This document shows positions 26,790 to 34,126 of a stretch of DNA of 64,000 nucleotides, piece by piece; the stretch's first letter is position 1, and every line of letters starts with the position of its first letter. The DNA is taken from positions 62,001-126,000 of the forward strand of contig JAJYLQ010000005.1 in NCBI GenBank assembly GCA_021787595.1. Reading direction: 5' to 3'. The position numbers were made by a program, and so were the translations under genes. The stretch comes from Chloroflexota bacterium. Lineage in GTDB: Bacteria > Chloroflexota > Anaerolineae > Anaerolineales > Villigracilaceae. The notes beneath the pieces were generated by a model, which made no database searches, was not told where the DNA came from, and was given only the letters and a program-made list of their open reading frames with translations.

Positions 26790-27581
26790 CTAAAACGTTG
26801 ATTTATATTGTCCGCCGTCAACGGTCAGCATTACGCCGGTGAGATACGACGCGGCGGGCGAAAGCAAAAAGACCGCCGCGTTCGCAAATTCTTCCGGTTT
26901 GCCGACGCGTCCAAAGACGCTCTTCTGTCCATCGAGTGCAAGTTCCTGTTCGAGCGTGGTGCCGTTCTTTTGCGCGCGGAAACCTGCAAGCTCGCGGATG
27001 CGGTCTGTGTCAATTGTGGCGGGCAAAATGGAATTGAAGCGGATGCCCGCGCTGCCAAGTTCGAGCGCAAGAGTTTTTGTCAAACCCACTGTCGCGGATC
27101 GTATGCTGTTCGATAAAACCAAATTTGGCAACGGCTGTTTGACCGTGTAGGATGTCATGGTCAGCACGCTGGCCGCGGACGATTTTCGCAAATGGGGCAG
27201 GGCGGCGCGGATGAGCCGCACGTGGCTCATGAAAGAAAGATTGATTGCTTTTTCCCAGGTGGCTTCATCGAACGAATCGAATGGGCCTGCCGGAGGTCCG
27301 CCGGCGTTGGTGACGAGCAGATCGAGTCCGCCCAAAGCTTTGACCGTCTGCTCGACCAATTTCTCCGGCACGGATGGATCGCTCACGTCTCCCGCGAGAC
27401 CCGTCACGGACGCGCCGGTCTCTTTGGCAATTTTCTCCGCCGCGGTTTTGACCTTCGCTTCATCGCGGCCATTGATCGCAACTTTGCATCCCTCTTTCGC
27501 GAGCAGGTGCGCGGTGGCGTACGCCAGTCCGCGCGAGGCACCGAGGACGAGGGCACGTTTGTCTTTGAGTCCTAAATCCAT
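26790..27581 (-). CDS. SDR-family oxidoreductase with altered active site
   Basis: A 263 aa short-chain dehydrogenase fold: cofactor loop GASRGLAYATA near residue 15, NAG motif in LLVTNAGGPP, and a C-terminal LTGVMLTVDGGQY. The usual YxxxK dyad is missing: the place reads LSNSIRSATVGL, giving Ser for Tyr and Arg for Lys. I recall a group of SDRs with this SNxxR pattern, so it may be a recognised subfamily; enzyme activity is uncertain. ATG 27581 has AAGGAG upstream (a GTG at 27587 is in frame). It is 66 bp downstream of the ArsA cluster's last gene and could be its last member. Confidence 0.8.
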   Translation of the reverse strand: MDLGLKDKRALVLGASRGLAYATAHLLAKEGCKVAINGRDEAKVKTAAEKIAKETGASVTGLAGDVSDPSVPEKLVEQTVKALGGLDLLVTNAGGPPAGPFDSFDEATWEKAINLSFMSHVRLIRAALPHLRKSSAASVLTMTSYTVKQPLPNLVLSNSIRSATVGLTKTLALELGSAGIRFNSILPATIDTDRIRELAGFRAQKNGTTLEQELALDGQKSVFGRVGKPEEFANAAVFLLSPAASYLTGVMLTVDGGQYKSTF

Positions 27582-27605
27582 TGTCACTCCTTGTCAACGC
27601 TGTTA

Positions 27606-27640
27606 GCTTCTCGTATATCGCGTATCGTGATACGCGATCC
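27606..27640. repeat. ATCGCGTATCG-type repeat
   Basis: TATATCGCGTATCGTGATACGCGAT is nearly self-complementary. The same words fill gaps at 27890-27965, 29951-30015 and 30378-30455 within the ArsA cluster. Confidence 0.6.
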
Positions 27641-27647
27641 GCCAATC

Positions 27648-27890
27648 CTAGAAAATCGCGTCCATCAAATCCCGTTCGCGCAACATGCGCCGCCGCCAGT
27701 TATTGATTTGTGGAATGATGAAGGGCAGCAAACGCAAACTGTAATACGGCGGAAGGATCGGCACACCCAGCAGGTCGCCGAAGCTGATCAACACGAAGAG
27801 ATGTTCCAATCCGCCGCGTTGTTTTGCCAACGTCCGCGCCTGGTCGTGGATGGCCATGCCATAAAGAATTTCGCGTGTGGCTTTTAGCAT
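27648..27890 (-). CDS. Small paralog C of the ArsA cluster
   Basis: 80 residues, clearly related to two other small proteins in this cluster. Shared marks are REILYGM, LEHLF, GDLLGVPILPPYYSLRLLP and a basic end (WRRRMLRERDLMD). The central part is hydrophobic enough to sit in or on a membrane, with Pro breaks. I do not recognise a named family. It lies directly after the two ATPase genes and is the shortest copy, lacking the basic N-terminal stretch. It could be a client or partner of the ATPases (inference). Confidence 0.7.
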   Translation of the reverse strand: MLKATREILYGMAIHDQARTLAKQRGGLEHLFVLISFGDLLGVPILPPYYSLRLLPFIIPQINNWRRRMLRERDLMDAIF

Positions 27891-27965
27891 ATCGCGTATG
27901 GCGTATCGCTATGGCGTATCGCGTACCGTGATGGGCGACAAGCGATACGCGATAAGCGATAAGCG
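27890..27965. repeat. ATCGCGTATGGC-type repeat
   Basis: Several tandem-like TATCGCGTATGGCGTATCGC words and a complementary GCGATACGCGATAAGCGATA half, between ArsA-1 and paralog C. Confidence 0.6.
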
Positions 27966-27970
27966 AATCA

Positions 27971-28954
27971 TCACACAAATAAACTGTCGGCAGTGCGCTT
28001 GAGCGACTCCGTACCGCGCACTTCGTTCTCGTACAGCGGGACGATGGAACGCACCATGCCTTCGAACTTTTGCCAGACATCGTCCATGTAGCGCGTCTGC
28101 ATGTCTACGCGGTTGCGGACGAAATCCGGCGATTTGTCGTTGACCTGGCTCTTGTCAATCAACATGTTGACGATCACGCCGCCCACCGGGATGCCGAAAT
28201 CGTGGAACCAGCCGATGAAGCGCGTGATTACCGCAATGGGCAGCGCTTCGGCCAGGGTCACGAAAAAGAACGCCGTCAGCGATGGATCAGTCAACAGAGT
28301 CTGCGCCTTGCCCATCCGGTCGCGGAACGAGACGAGGTAATCCATCAGCGGGTCGGCTTCTTTTTTCTTCGTGAACGAAAGCAGTTCGCGCAGCGAGCGC
28401 GCTTCTTCGCGGCTCTTCAACATCTTGTTGACCCACAACGAATAGACTTTCGACATGCCCAGCAAACGGCGGGCGTTGGCCGTCGGCGCGGTGTCGAACA
28501 CGTAGACATCGTATTCGTTGCCGAGCATCAGTTCCACCATGTTTTCGAACATGGCCGACTCTTCGAACGCCGGATTCATCGTGGCCGATTCGACGAACTC
28601 ATCCGCTTTGGTGGAAATATCTGCGAACTTCAGGAACCATTGGATCTTGTCGCGGATTTCCTGCTTGGATCGCTCGATGGTATCTTTCGTGTCAATTTCA
28701 TACGCCCACAAATTCGGAACGCCCTCGACCGCGGTCGGCTTGCCGAAGACATTTTGACCCAGCAGCCCGCTCAAGCTGTGGACCGGATTCGTGGAGGCCA
28801 GCATCACGCGCCGTCCCTGCTTCGCCAGCCAGATGGCCGTCGCGCCGGCCATCACGGTTTTTCCGACTCCGCCTTTACCGCCGAAGAAAATGTAGCGCAG
28901 CCGCTGGCGGTCCATTACATAAGCTTTCATGGAGGTTTCAATATTCTTTGTCAT
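27971..28954 (-). CDS. ArsA/Get3-like ATPase, copy 1
   Basis: A 327 aa SIMIBI-class ATPase. The P-loop is GGKGGVGKT (residues 25-33) with the signature Lys of deviant Walker A proteins. Switch I reads STNPVHSLSG, so the Asp expected in the DPxHS motif is Asn56. Switch II is DTAPTANARRLL, near the DTAPTGH consensus. The rest matches ArsA/Get3 length and helix pattern. Such ATPases act in arsenite export or in delivering tail-anchored membrane proteins; there are no arsenic genes nearby, which favours a protein-targeting or assembly role. AGGAGG precedes the ATG; it follows copy 2 by 10 bp. Confidence 0.88.
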   Translation of the reverse strand: MTKNIETSMKAYVMDRQRLRYIFFGGKGGVGKTVMAGATAIWLAKQGRRVMLASTNPVHSLSGLLGQNVFGKPTAVEGVPNLWAYEIDTKDTIERSKQEIRDKIQWFLKFADISTKADEFVESATMNPAFEESAMFENMVELMLGNEYDVYVFDTAPTANARRLLGMSKVYSLWVNKMLKSREEARSLRELLSFTKKKEADPLMDYLVSFRDRMGKAQTLLTDPSLTAFFFVTLAEALPIAVITRFIGWFHDFGIPVGGVIVNMLIDKSQVNDKSPDFVRNRVDMQTRYMDDVWQKFEGMVRSIVPLYENEVRGTESLKRTADSLFV

Positions 28955-28964
28955 CGTCAGCCTC

Positions 28965-29939
28965 CTATTTGCCGAACATGATTTCGGAAAGTCTCTGGAT
29001 CATTTCCAGCCCCGTCACGTCGCGTTCCAGTTCCGGCACGTGCGCTGCCACTTGATTTCCAAACATGGTTTTGATCTGTTCCAGATATTTATCCTGCATT
29101 TCGATTCGATTTTTTAAGTACGGTGGAATGTTTTGCTGGAGCAGTTCGTGCGGAATGACGCGGTTCACCACGTAGCCCATGATCGGCACATCGAATTTGG
29201 CGAACAAGTCCGCCGCTTTTTCGGTGTCGATCAGGATCATTTCCTCGGGAATCACCACGAAGAAGAATCCTGTTTTCTCCTTATCGGTGAGAATTTGGGA
29301 GGAGGAGTTGATTCGCTTGCGGATGTATTGCAATTCCTTGAGAATCTCATCCTCTTCGCTTTCCTTCTCGCGTTTGAGCCGCGAGACCATTTCTTCGTAT
29401 TCGCGCATTTCCTCGCGCAACTTCGTGATCTTGTTGATCCACTCGTCATAGACTTTTGCCATGCTCAAATAATAAAGCGCATGACCCAATGGCACGAGAT
29501 CATAGATGTAATAATCGTAATTCCCCTCCACGACGATGTCCACCACCGCGTCGAAAATGGCGCTTTCCTCCATCGCCGGTTCTGCGGACGCGGCCTGGAT
29601 GTATTGCTCCACCTCCTCCGGCACCTGATCGAACCCATACATGTCGAGAATCTTCTTGCGGATTTCGCCCTGATAGGCTTTGATGTGCTGGTCGGCATCA
29701 ATTTCCTGCGCCCACAAATTGTCCATGATCTTGACCGGACCTTTTCCGAAGATGTCCTCCTGGAAAATGTCCGAAAGACTGGCTTGCGGGTCAACGGAAA
29801 AGACCAGCACTTTCTTGCCTTGTTTTGCCAGCCAGTAAGCCGTCGCGGCGGAGAATGTGGTTTTGCCCAGCCCGCCCTTCCCTCCGAACATGATGTAGCG
29901 GCGTTCGGGATGTTCCTCGAAAATCTGCTTTAGTGTCAT
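28965..29939 (-). CDS. ArsA/Get3-like ATPase, copy 2
   Basis: A 324 aa ATPase of the same family, about as long as copy 1. The P-loop is GGKGGLGKT (19-27), and switch I keeps the Asp (SVDPQASLSD, Asp50). Switch II is changed: DLVPLGHALYYL in place of DTAPTGH. A long helical, charged middle part (KLREEMREYEEMVSRLKREK) fits the client-binding helical domain of Get3 but is highly charged. AGGAG precedes the ATG. The complementary defects of copies 1 and 2 suggest an obligate heterodimer. Confidence 0.88.
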   Translation of the reverse strand: MTLKQIFEEHPERRYIMFGGKGGLGKTTFSAATAYWLAKQGKKVLVFSVDPQASLSDIFQEDIFGKGPVKIMDNLWAQEIDADQHIKAYQGEIRKKILDMYGFDQVPEEVEQYIQAASAEPAMEESAIFDAVVDIVVEGNYDYYIYDLVPLGHALYYLSMAKVYDEWINKITKLREEMREYEEMVSRLKREKESEEDEILKELQYIRKRINSSSQILTDKEKTGFFFVVIPEEMILIDTEKAADLFAKFDVPIMGYVVNRVIPHELLQQNIPPYLKNRIEMQDKYLEQIKTMFGNQVAAHVPELERDVTGLEMIQRLSEIMFGK

Positions 29940-29950
29940 GAATTGCTCCT

Positions 29951-30015
29951 CGTTATAGCTTATCGCTTATGGCATATCGCATATTGGTCATCGTGATTTA
30001 TGATGCGCAATACAT
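29951..30015. repeat. ATCGCTTATGGC-type repeat
   Basis: TAGCTTATCGCTTATGGCATATCGC and related words between ArsA-2 and the four-helix-bundle gene. Confidence 0.55.
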
Positions 30016-30018
30016 AAA

Positions 30019-30372
30019 TCATTTCAGAGTCCTGCGGAACGCATTGATCTTTCGCGCCAGCGCATCGCCCCATTCGTACATTTCTTTCTGCTGCTCTGCA
30101 GAAATATATTTGCGGTCAAGCGCCAGAAACGAGCCGGAAACCGTTTCGAATGTTTCGCCGACAGCCAATCCAAGCCGATGATTGAAAAGCGCGTCTGTTT
30201 GCAAACCGGAGCCTTCGGCTATCAGTAACGAAACTGCGTCCGATGCCCGATTGATCTGGTCTGAAAGCGCATACATTTCGTGTCTCGGAAACGTCGCTGT
30301 CACCTTGTGGATCTTTTCCGAAAACTCACGCGCCCTTTGCCAAATTTCCAATCCCTCGAAACGGAATGGCAT
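30019..30372 (-). CDS. Four-helix-bundle protein (23S rRNA IVP family)
   Basis: 117 residues, all helical, with family marks FEGLEIWQRAREFSEKI at the start, SDQINRASDAVSLLIAEGSG in the middle and an ALARKINAFRR end. The family includes proteins encoded in 23S rRNA intervening sequences and the Avd accessory of diversity-generating retroelements; the role of free-standing copies is unclear. AAAGGAGTCCAC precedes the ATG. It interrupts the ArsA cluster and is flanked on both sides by the ATCGCGTATGGC-type repeats, which suggests insertion. A second copy starts beyond the window's right edge. Confidence 0.85.
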   Translation of the reverse strand: MPFRFEGLEIWQRAREFSEKIHKVTATFPRHEMYALSDQINRASDAVSLLIAEGSGLQTDALFNHRLGLAVGETFETVSGSFLALDRKYISAEQQKEMYEWGDALARKINAFRRTLK

Positions 30373-30377
30373 GTGGA

Positions 30378-30455
30378 CTCCTTTCGCTTATCGCGTATGG
30401 CTTATCGCGTATCGCCTATGGCTTATCGCGATATGCGATTTGCGATATGCGAATC
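30378..30455. repeat. ATCGCGTATGGC-type repeat
   Basis: Repeated CTTATCGCGTATGGCTTATC words followed by GCGATATGCGATTTGCGATA. With 29951-30015 it brackets the four-helix-bundle gene. Confidence 0.6.
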
Positions 30456-30737
30456 CTAAAACATGGCGTCCGAGACGTCCTTTTCGCGCAGCAGCCGCCG
30501 CTTCCAGGTTGCGATTTGCGGCACAACGTACGGGAGCAGACGCAGGCTGTAATACGGCGGCAGGATCGGGATGCCGATCATATCGCCCATCGTAATCAAG
30601 ATGAAAAGATGTTCCATGCTGGCGCGCGTCCGCAGGGCATAGCGGCTCATATCGTGCGAAGCCATGCCATACAGGATTTCCTGCATGTTTTTGAAGAAAC
30701 CTTTCTTTTCAGGTTGTTTGGGTTTTTCCTCGCTCAT
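30456..30737 (-). CDS. Small paralog B of the ArsA cluster
   Basis: 93 residues. A charged N-terminus (SEEKPKQPEKKGFFKN) precedes the shared core: QEILYGM, RASMEHLFILITMGD, MIGIPILPPYYSLRLLP, QIATWKRRLLREKDVSD. The 13-residue PILPPYYSLRLLP is identical in all three paralogs. ATG at 30737 is favoured (AAAGGA 7 nt upstream); 30740 is also ATG. No named family recognised. Its position just ahead of the ATPases and the strong conservation point to a shared function with them. Confidence 0.75.
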   Translation of the reverse strand: MSEEKPKQPEKKGFFKNMQEILYGMASHDMSRYALRTRASMEHLFILITMGDMIGIPILPPYYSLRLLPYVVPQIATWKRRLLREKDVSDAMF

Positions 30738-30780
30738 CATTGATTCCTTTCTGATTTAGAATTCCTGCGCATCGCAGTTT

Positions 30781-30850
30781 CACCACCGGGAACACAGAGT
30801 TTCTTCTTTTATTTTCTCTGTGAACTCTGTGTTCCCGGCGTACTATGTGG
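30781..30850. repeat. CACCACCGGGAACACAGAG inverted repeat
   Basis: Left CACCGGGAACACAGAGTTTC pairs with right TCTGTGTTCCCGGCG. Between paralogs B and A; same type as the insertion in the glycosyltransferase gene. Confidence 0.75.
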
Positions 30851-30881
30851 TAAAAGTTTGCTACTTTTTCACTTTAAAGTC

Positions 30882-31181
30882 CTACAAACCATCCAGATGA
30901 TAATCGTGCTCGTCACTGAACTCGCGCTGTCTCAACACGCGGCGTTTCCAGGTTGAAATGTGCGGGACCAAATAAGGCAATAAGCGCAAACTATAATAAG
31001 GCGGCAGGATCGGAACACCGATCATATCTCCCACCGTTGCCAGCATGAATAAACTTTCAAGGCTGGCGCGCATCCCCATGGCATGTTCGGCGATTTCCAT
31101 CCCAAACATACCGTACAGGAATTCCCGGATGGACTGCAAAAAGCCGCTGCGCCTGTGTGTTTGAACCATATCGCTTTTCAT
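30882..31181 (-). CDS. Small paralog A of the ArsA cluster
   Basis: 99 residues at most. Core: REFLYGMFGMEIAEHAMGMR, SLESLFMLATVGDMIGV, PILPPYYSLRLLP, HISTWKRRVLRQREFSD, and an extra acidic C-terminus. A TATAAT ends right at the first ATG, so the second in-frame ATG (31169, five codons on) may be the real start of a leaderless transcript. It is the first gene of the minus-strand cluster A-B-(IVP)-ArsA2-ArsA1-C. Confidence 0.75.
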   Translation of the reverse strand: MKSDMVQTHRRSGFLQSIREFLYGMFGMEIAEHAMGMRASLESLFMLATVGDMIGVPILPPYYSLRLLPYLVPHISTWKRRVLRQREFSDEHDYHLDGL

Positions 31182-31187
31182 ATTATA
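31182..31187 (-). promoter_or_regulatory. -10 box for the ArsA cluster
   Basis: Minus-strand TATAAT directly before paralog A. The intergenic space to the divergent gene at 31228 is only 46 bp, so both promoters overlap here. No clear -35 was found. Confidence 0.45.
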
Positions 31188-31227
31188 CTGGCTCTTGTGC
31201 TACGGATAAAACCACTCGAGGTGTGTG

Positions 31228-31881
31228 ATGAACCCACAATATTTCCTGGCGCTGGCGGTCATGATCGTCATGGGCTGGTTCGCCTTTGGCATTATTTATA
31301 ATTTGCGCCGCGGCGATGCCGTACTCAAATGGATGCAATCCGGTTTGCCGCGCATCGGCGAGAAGACAACCTTTCGCTGGCTGGGCACGTCCGTGGCGGA
31401 ACTCGTCATTGCGCACGCCAAGCCGCCTTTTCGCCGTCTCGAGACGTTGCTGGTCATGAAGCCGCGCGATGTTTTTTGGATGACGATCATGGCGGCAATC
31501 CAGCGGCGCGACGATGTGCTGATCTTCCGCGCCCAACTCAACACGCCTCCGCTTCTGGACCTCGAACTGGCGGATCCAAAAACGTGGAGCGGACGCTCGT
31601 CCCTGGAGCGCGCCCGCCAACGCGGTTGGGAGGGCAAACCTTATCATGATTTGCAGTTGATGGCACCCAAAGGTCTGCTCGACCTTGCGGCTTCGACTGT
31701 GGATAAGTTGAACGAGCCGATGCAAAAATTTTCGCCGCGCTATGCGCGGCTCAGTCTGCGGAAGGATATGCCGAATCTCGAAATCCACATTCCCTTCCCG
31801 GATTACAAAAAGACTGATTCAACAAATCATTTCGATGCACTGCGCAATTTGGCGCGTGCCGTCATCGAACGCAATGACTGA
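31228..31881 (+). CDS. Membrane-anchored hypothetical protein
   Basis: 217 residues with one N-terminal membrane segment (YFLALAVMIVMGWFAFGIIY, about 4-23) and a soluble, probably cytoplasmic domain (RRG follows the helix). The domain has no motif I recognise; recurring features are EKTTFRWLGTSVAELVIAHA, LLVMKPRDVFW and a Pro/Phe-rich HIPFPDY end. ATG 31228 follows GAGGTG; a GTG one codon upstream is possible. It is divergent from the ArsA cluster and shares its promoter region, so a functional link is plausible but unproven. Confidence 0.6.
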   Translation: MNPQYFLALAVMIVMGWFAFGIIYNLRRGDAVLKWMQSGLPRIGEKTTFRWLGTSVAELVIAHAKPPFRRLETLLVMKPRDVFWMTIMAAIQRRDDVLIFRAQLNTPPLLDLELADPKTWSGRSSLERARQRGWEGKPYHDLQLMAPKGLLDLAASTVDKLNEPMQKFSPRYARLSLRKDMPNLEIHIPFPDYKKTDSTNHFDALRNLARAVIERND

Positions 31882-31887
31882 GTCTCA

Positions 31888-32012
31888 TGTCGTTGCGAGG
31901 AGTGGTGCTATCAGCGCACGACGAAGCACTGCGTTTTGTCAGTGTGGCAATCTCCAGTTTGGTGGTTAGTTGAGATTGCCACGCGGCGCTTTGGCGCCAC
32001 TCGCAATGACAA
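31888..32012. repeat. GTCATTGCGAG-family inverted repeat
   Basis: Left end TGTCGTTGCGAGGAGTGG, right end CCACTCGCAATGACA; inner GTGGCAATCTCC/GAGATTGCCAC. Full-length copy of the family. Confidence 0.8.
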
Positions 32013-32022
32013 CATGATCTTC

Positions 32023-32052
32023 AAGAGGAGACGCATGATTGCGTCTCCTCTT
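32023..32052. terminator. Hairpin between convergent genes
   Basis: A 12-bp perfect stem AAGAGGAGACGC/GCGTCTCCTCTT with a 6-nt loop, lying between the stops of the 31228 gene and cstA. The sequence after it on the plus strand is AT-rich (CTAATAATTAA) but has no T-run. Confidence 0.55.
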
Positions 32053-32068
32053 CTAATAATTAACGAGG

Positions 32069-33994
32069 TCAATCAGCTGCAGCCGGCGCAGCTTTCTTGG
32101 CCTGACCAGCGCCTTTGGCGAAGCGTTGATACGCCTGATAGCCATCCCAGCCGATGAACAACGCCGCCACGAAGAGCAGAACGGCAATGAGGATCATTGC
32201 CCACGCGCCAGCCGCCGCGAAGCCGCCCTGCGGCACGATGGTCACCAGCAGGTTGCGCGCTGTCACGAGCGTGGCCGCCAGCGTGGTGATATACATGAAG
32301 ATTGTAGGCCACAACGCGAAAGCCGGATTCTTCTTCTGCTGCTTCAACCAAACCGTGACGATCAACAGGCTCAACGCCGCCATCAACTGGTTGGCCGCGC
32401 CGAACAACTGCCACAGGTAAACCCAGGTGCCGGTCAACACCAACAGCATGGTCAGCAGCATCGAGATGACGGTCGAAACGTGCATGTTCTTGAGCGCAGG
32501 CGCAGCTTCGCCGCCCCATTCCGAAAGCGTGACGCGCATGACGCGGAAGACGAGTTGGGTTACCGTCAGCACGATGATCATGAACGTGCCGAAACCGAGC
32601 GCGGTACCAAATATCTTAAAGCCGGCGCCAAATATGACCGTCAACAGGGTACCCACGCCAGCCGCAAATCTTCCAGCACCGCCTCCAGCACCGACGATGG
32701 ACACGGCGACCAGCGAAAGCAGCGCCAGCGTATTCTCGGTGAACATCGCGCCGCCGCCCACGGGCAGGGCATCCGTCTCGTATTCCAACTGGCGGGCAGT
32801 TCCAATCGAGCCGATCAACGCGTGCCAGCCGGAAATCGCGCCGCAGGCGATCGTCACAAATAGCATCGGCCACAAAGGCTGCCAGGCTTTGGTTGGATCA
32901 TAGGCAAAGCCCAGCGTCGAAACAGCAGGAAGCCGAAAATCAGCGATGCGAACCGCAACGCCCGCCGCATTTGGGGCTGTCGCTCCTGTAATCGGGGCCA
33001 GGATCGCGCCAATGGTGCTGAAACCAATCGCCAGAAGCGTGATCCAGAATCCGATATAGTTGACCGGCTGAGCAAACCTCCAGATGGGCAGCGTTGCCGC
33101 AAGATAGGAAAACACCAGCAGGAATAGCGCCCACAGGAGATAAGACGGCATGGTCTTGATTGCACCGGTCGCGGCGTCGTAGAGCGCAGTGGAAGCTCGC
33201 TTCCCATCCGGACCCGGAATGGGAACGCGCGGGTCCGCAGAGGTCGGGTCGGTGACAGTGAAGAGGGCATTGCCTCCGCTTATCTTATTAACAGCGCCGT
33301 TGATTCCCAGAAAAACAGAACTGATCGGTCCCTTGGAAAAGTCAGGCACACCTTGCGTATTGACGTTCACGCCAAGCGGGCCGAAGATCACGGCCGCCAG
33401 GGTCACGATGACCACGATGGCGGTGACCAGGATCAAATCCATCTTCCATCTATAGAGCATCTGTCCGGCAAGGAAGCCCATCACGCCGAGGGCGATGATA
33501 CCGAGCGGAACATCCGGACGGGCGGCCATCAAAGCGGCCATGATGCCCATGAAGGCGCCGGCCACCAGCAGCAGATAGAAGAAGATGAAGGTGAAGAGAA
33601 TCGAGCGTGTGCGCGGGGCGATCAATTTATGGCTGATGGCGCTCAAGCTGTTGCCGTCATTGCGGACTGCGACCACGATGGCGCTGTAGTCGCTGACCCA
33701 GCCGATGAACGACACGCCGATCATCAGCCATAACAGGGAAGGCAGCCAGCCCCAGATCGCCGCGGCCGTGATCACGCCGACGATTGGTCCGGCGGCGGCG
33801 ATGGACTTGAAGTGATAGCCGTACAGCACGTTGCGGCTGGTTGGCATGAAGTCCACGCCGTCCATATACATCTTGGCGGGCGTGGCTTTCTTCGCATCCG
33901 CCTGGATGACGGTGCGGTCAATATACTTGGCGTAAAAGTTGTAAGCCAAGTAAATGACGACTGCCGCAATGAGAACGATCCATAGCGTATTCAT
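32069..33994 (-). CDS. cstA: Carbon starvation protein CstA-family transporter
   Basis: A 641 aa polytopic protein of the CstA family, whose studied members take up pyruvate or peptides. Family marks are the N-terminal RDGVDFMPT-like part (MYMDGVDFMPTSRNVLYGYHF), AAAGPIVG, and GWVSDYSAI with many membrane helices; the C-terminal tail is Lys/Ala-rich. Length is normal for the shorter CstA group. It lies 132 bp downstream of a small CxxC protein gene and the structured leader, with which it likely forms an operon. Confidence 0.9.
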   Translation of the reverse strand: MNTLWIVLIAAVVIYLAYNFYAKYIDRTVIQADAKKATPAKMYMDGVDFMPTSRNVLYGYHFKSIAAAGPIVGVITAAAIWGWLPSLLWLMIGVSFIGWVSDYSAIVVAVRNDGNSLSAISHKLIAPRTRSILFTFIFFYLLLVAGAFMGIMAALMAARPDVPLGIIALGVMGFLAGQMLYRWKMDLILVTAIVVIVTLAAVIFGPLGVNVNTQGVPDFSKGPISSVFLGINGAVNKISGGNALFTVTDPTSADPRVPIPGPDGKRASTALYDAATGAIKTMPSYLLWALFLLVFSYLAATLPIWRFAQPVNYIGFWITLLAIGFSTIGAILAPITGATAPNAAGVAVRIADFRLPAVSTLGFAYDPTKAWQPLWPMLFVTIACGAISGWHALIGSIGTARQLEYETDALPVGGGAMFTENTLALLSLVAVSIVGAGGGAGRFAAGVGTLLTVIFGAGFKIFGTALGFGTFMIIVLTVTQLVFRVMRVTLSEWGGEAAPALKNMHVSTVISMLLTMLLVLTGTWVYLWQLFGAANQLMAALSLLIVTVWLKQQKKNPAFALWPTIFMYITTLAATLVTARNLLVTIVPQGGFAAAGAWAMILIAVLLFVAALFIGWDGYQAYQRFAKGAGQAKKAAPAAAD

Positions 33995-34126
33995 ACGTAC
34001 TCCTTTCTTTGGCGAGAATAAAGGAACAGTTGATTACTACCCGGTTCTGATTGAACAGTGCCTATTACCGCCTTGCGAATGGATGTGTATCTCTGCAAAG
34101 CACCTCCTCTCGAGTTTTTGGGCCGA

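Noticed and set aside
28070-28981. 303-codon plus-strand frame opposite ArsA-1
   Set aside because: Mirror of a conserved gene, with odd composition (very His/Arg-rich) and no domain.
27890-30455. Possible CRISPR array from the recurring ATCGCGTATGGC words
   Set aside because: Units are irregular, not separated by unique spacers of equal length, and no cas genes are present.
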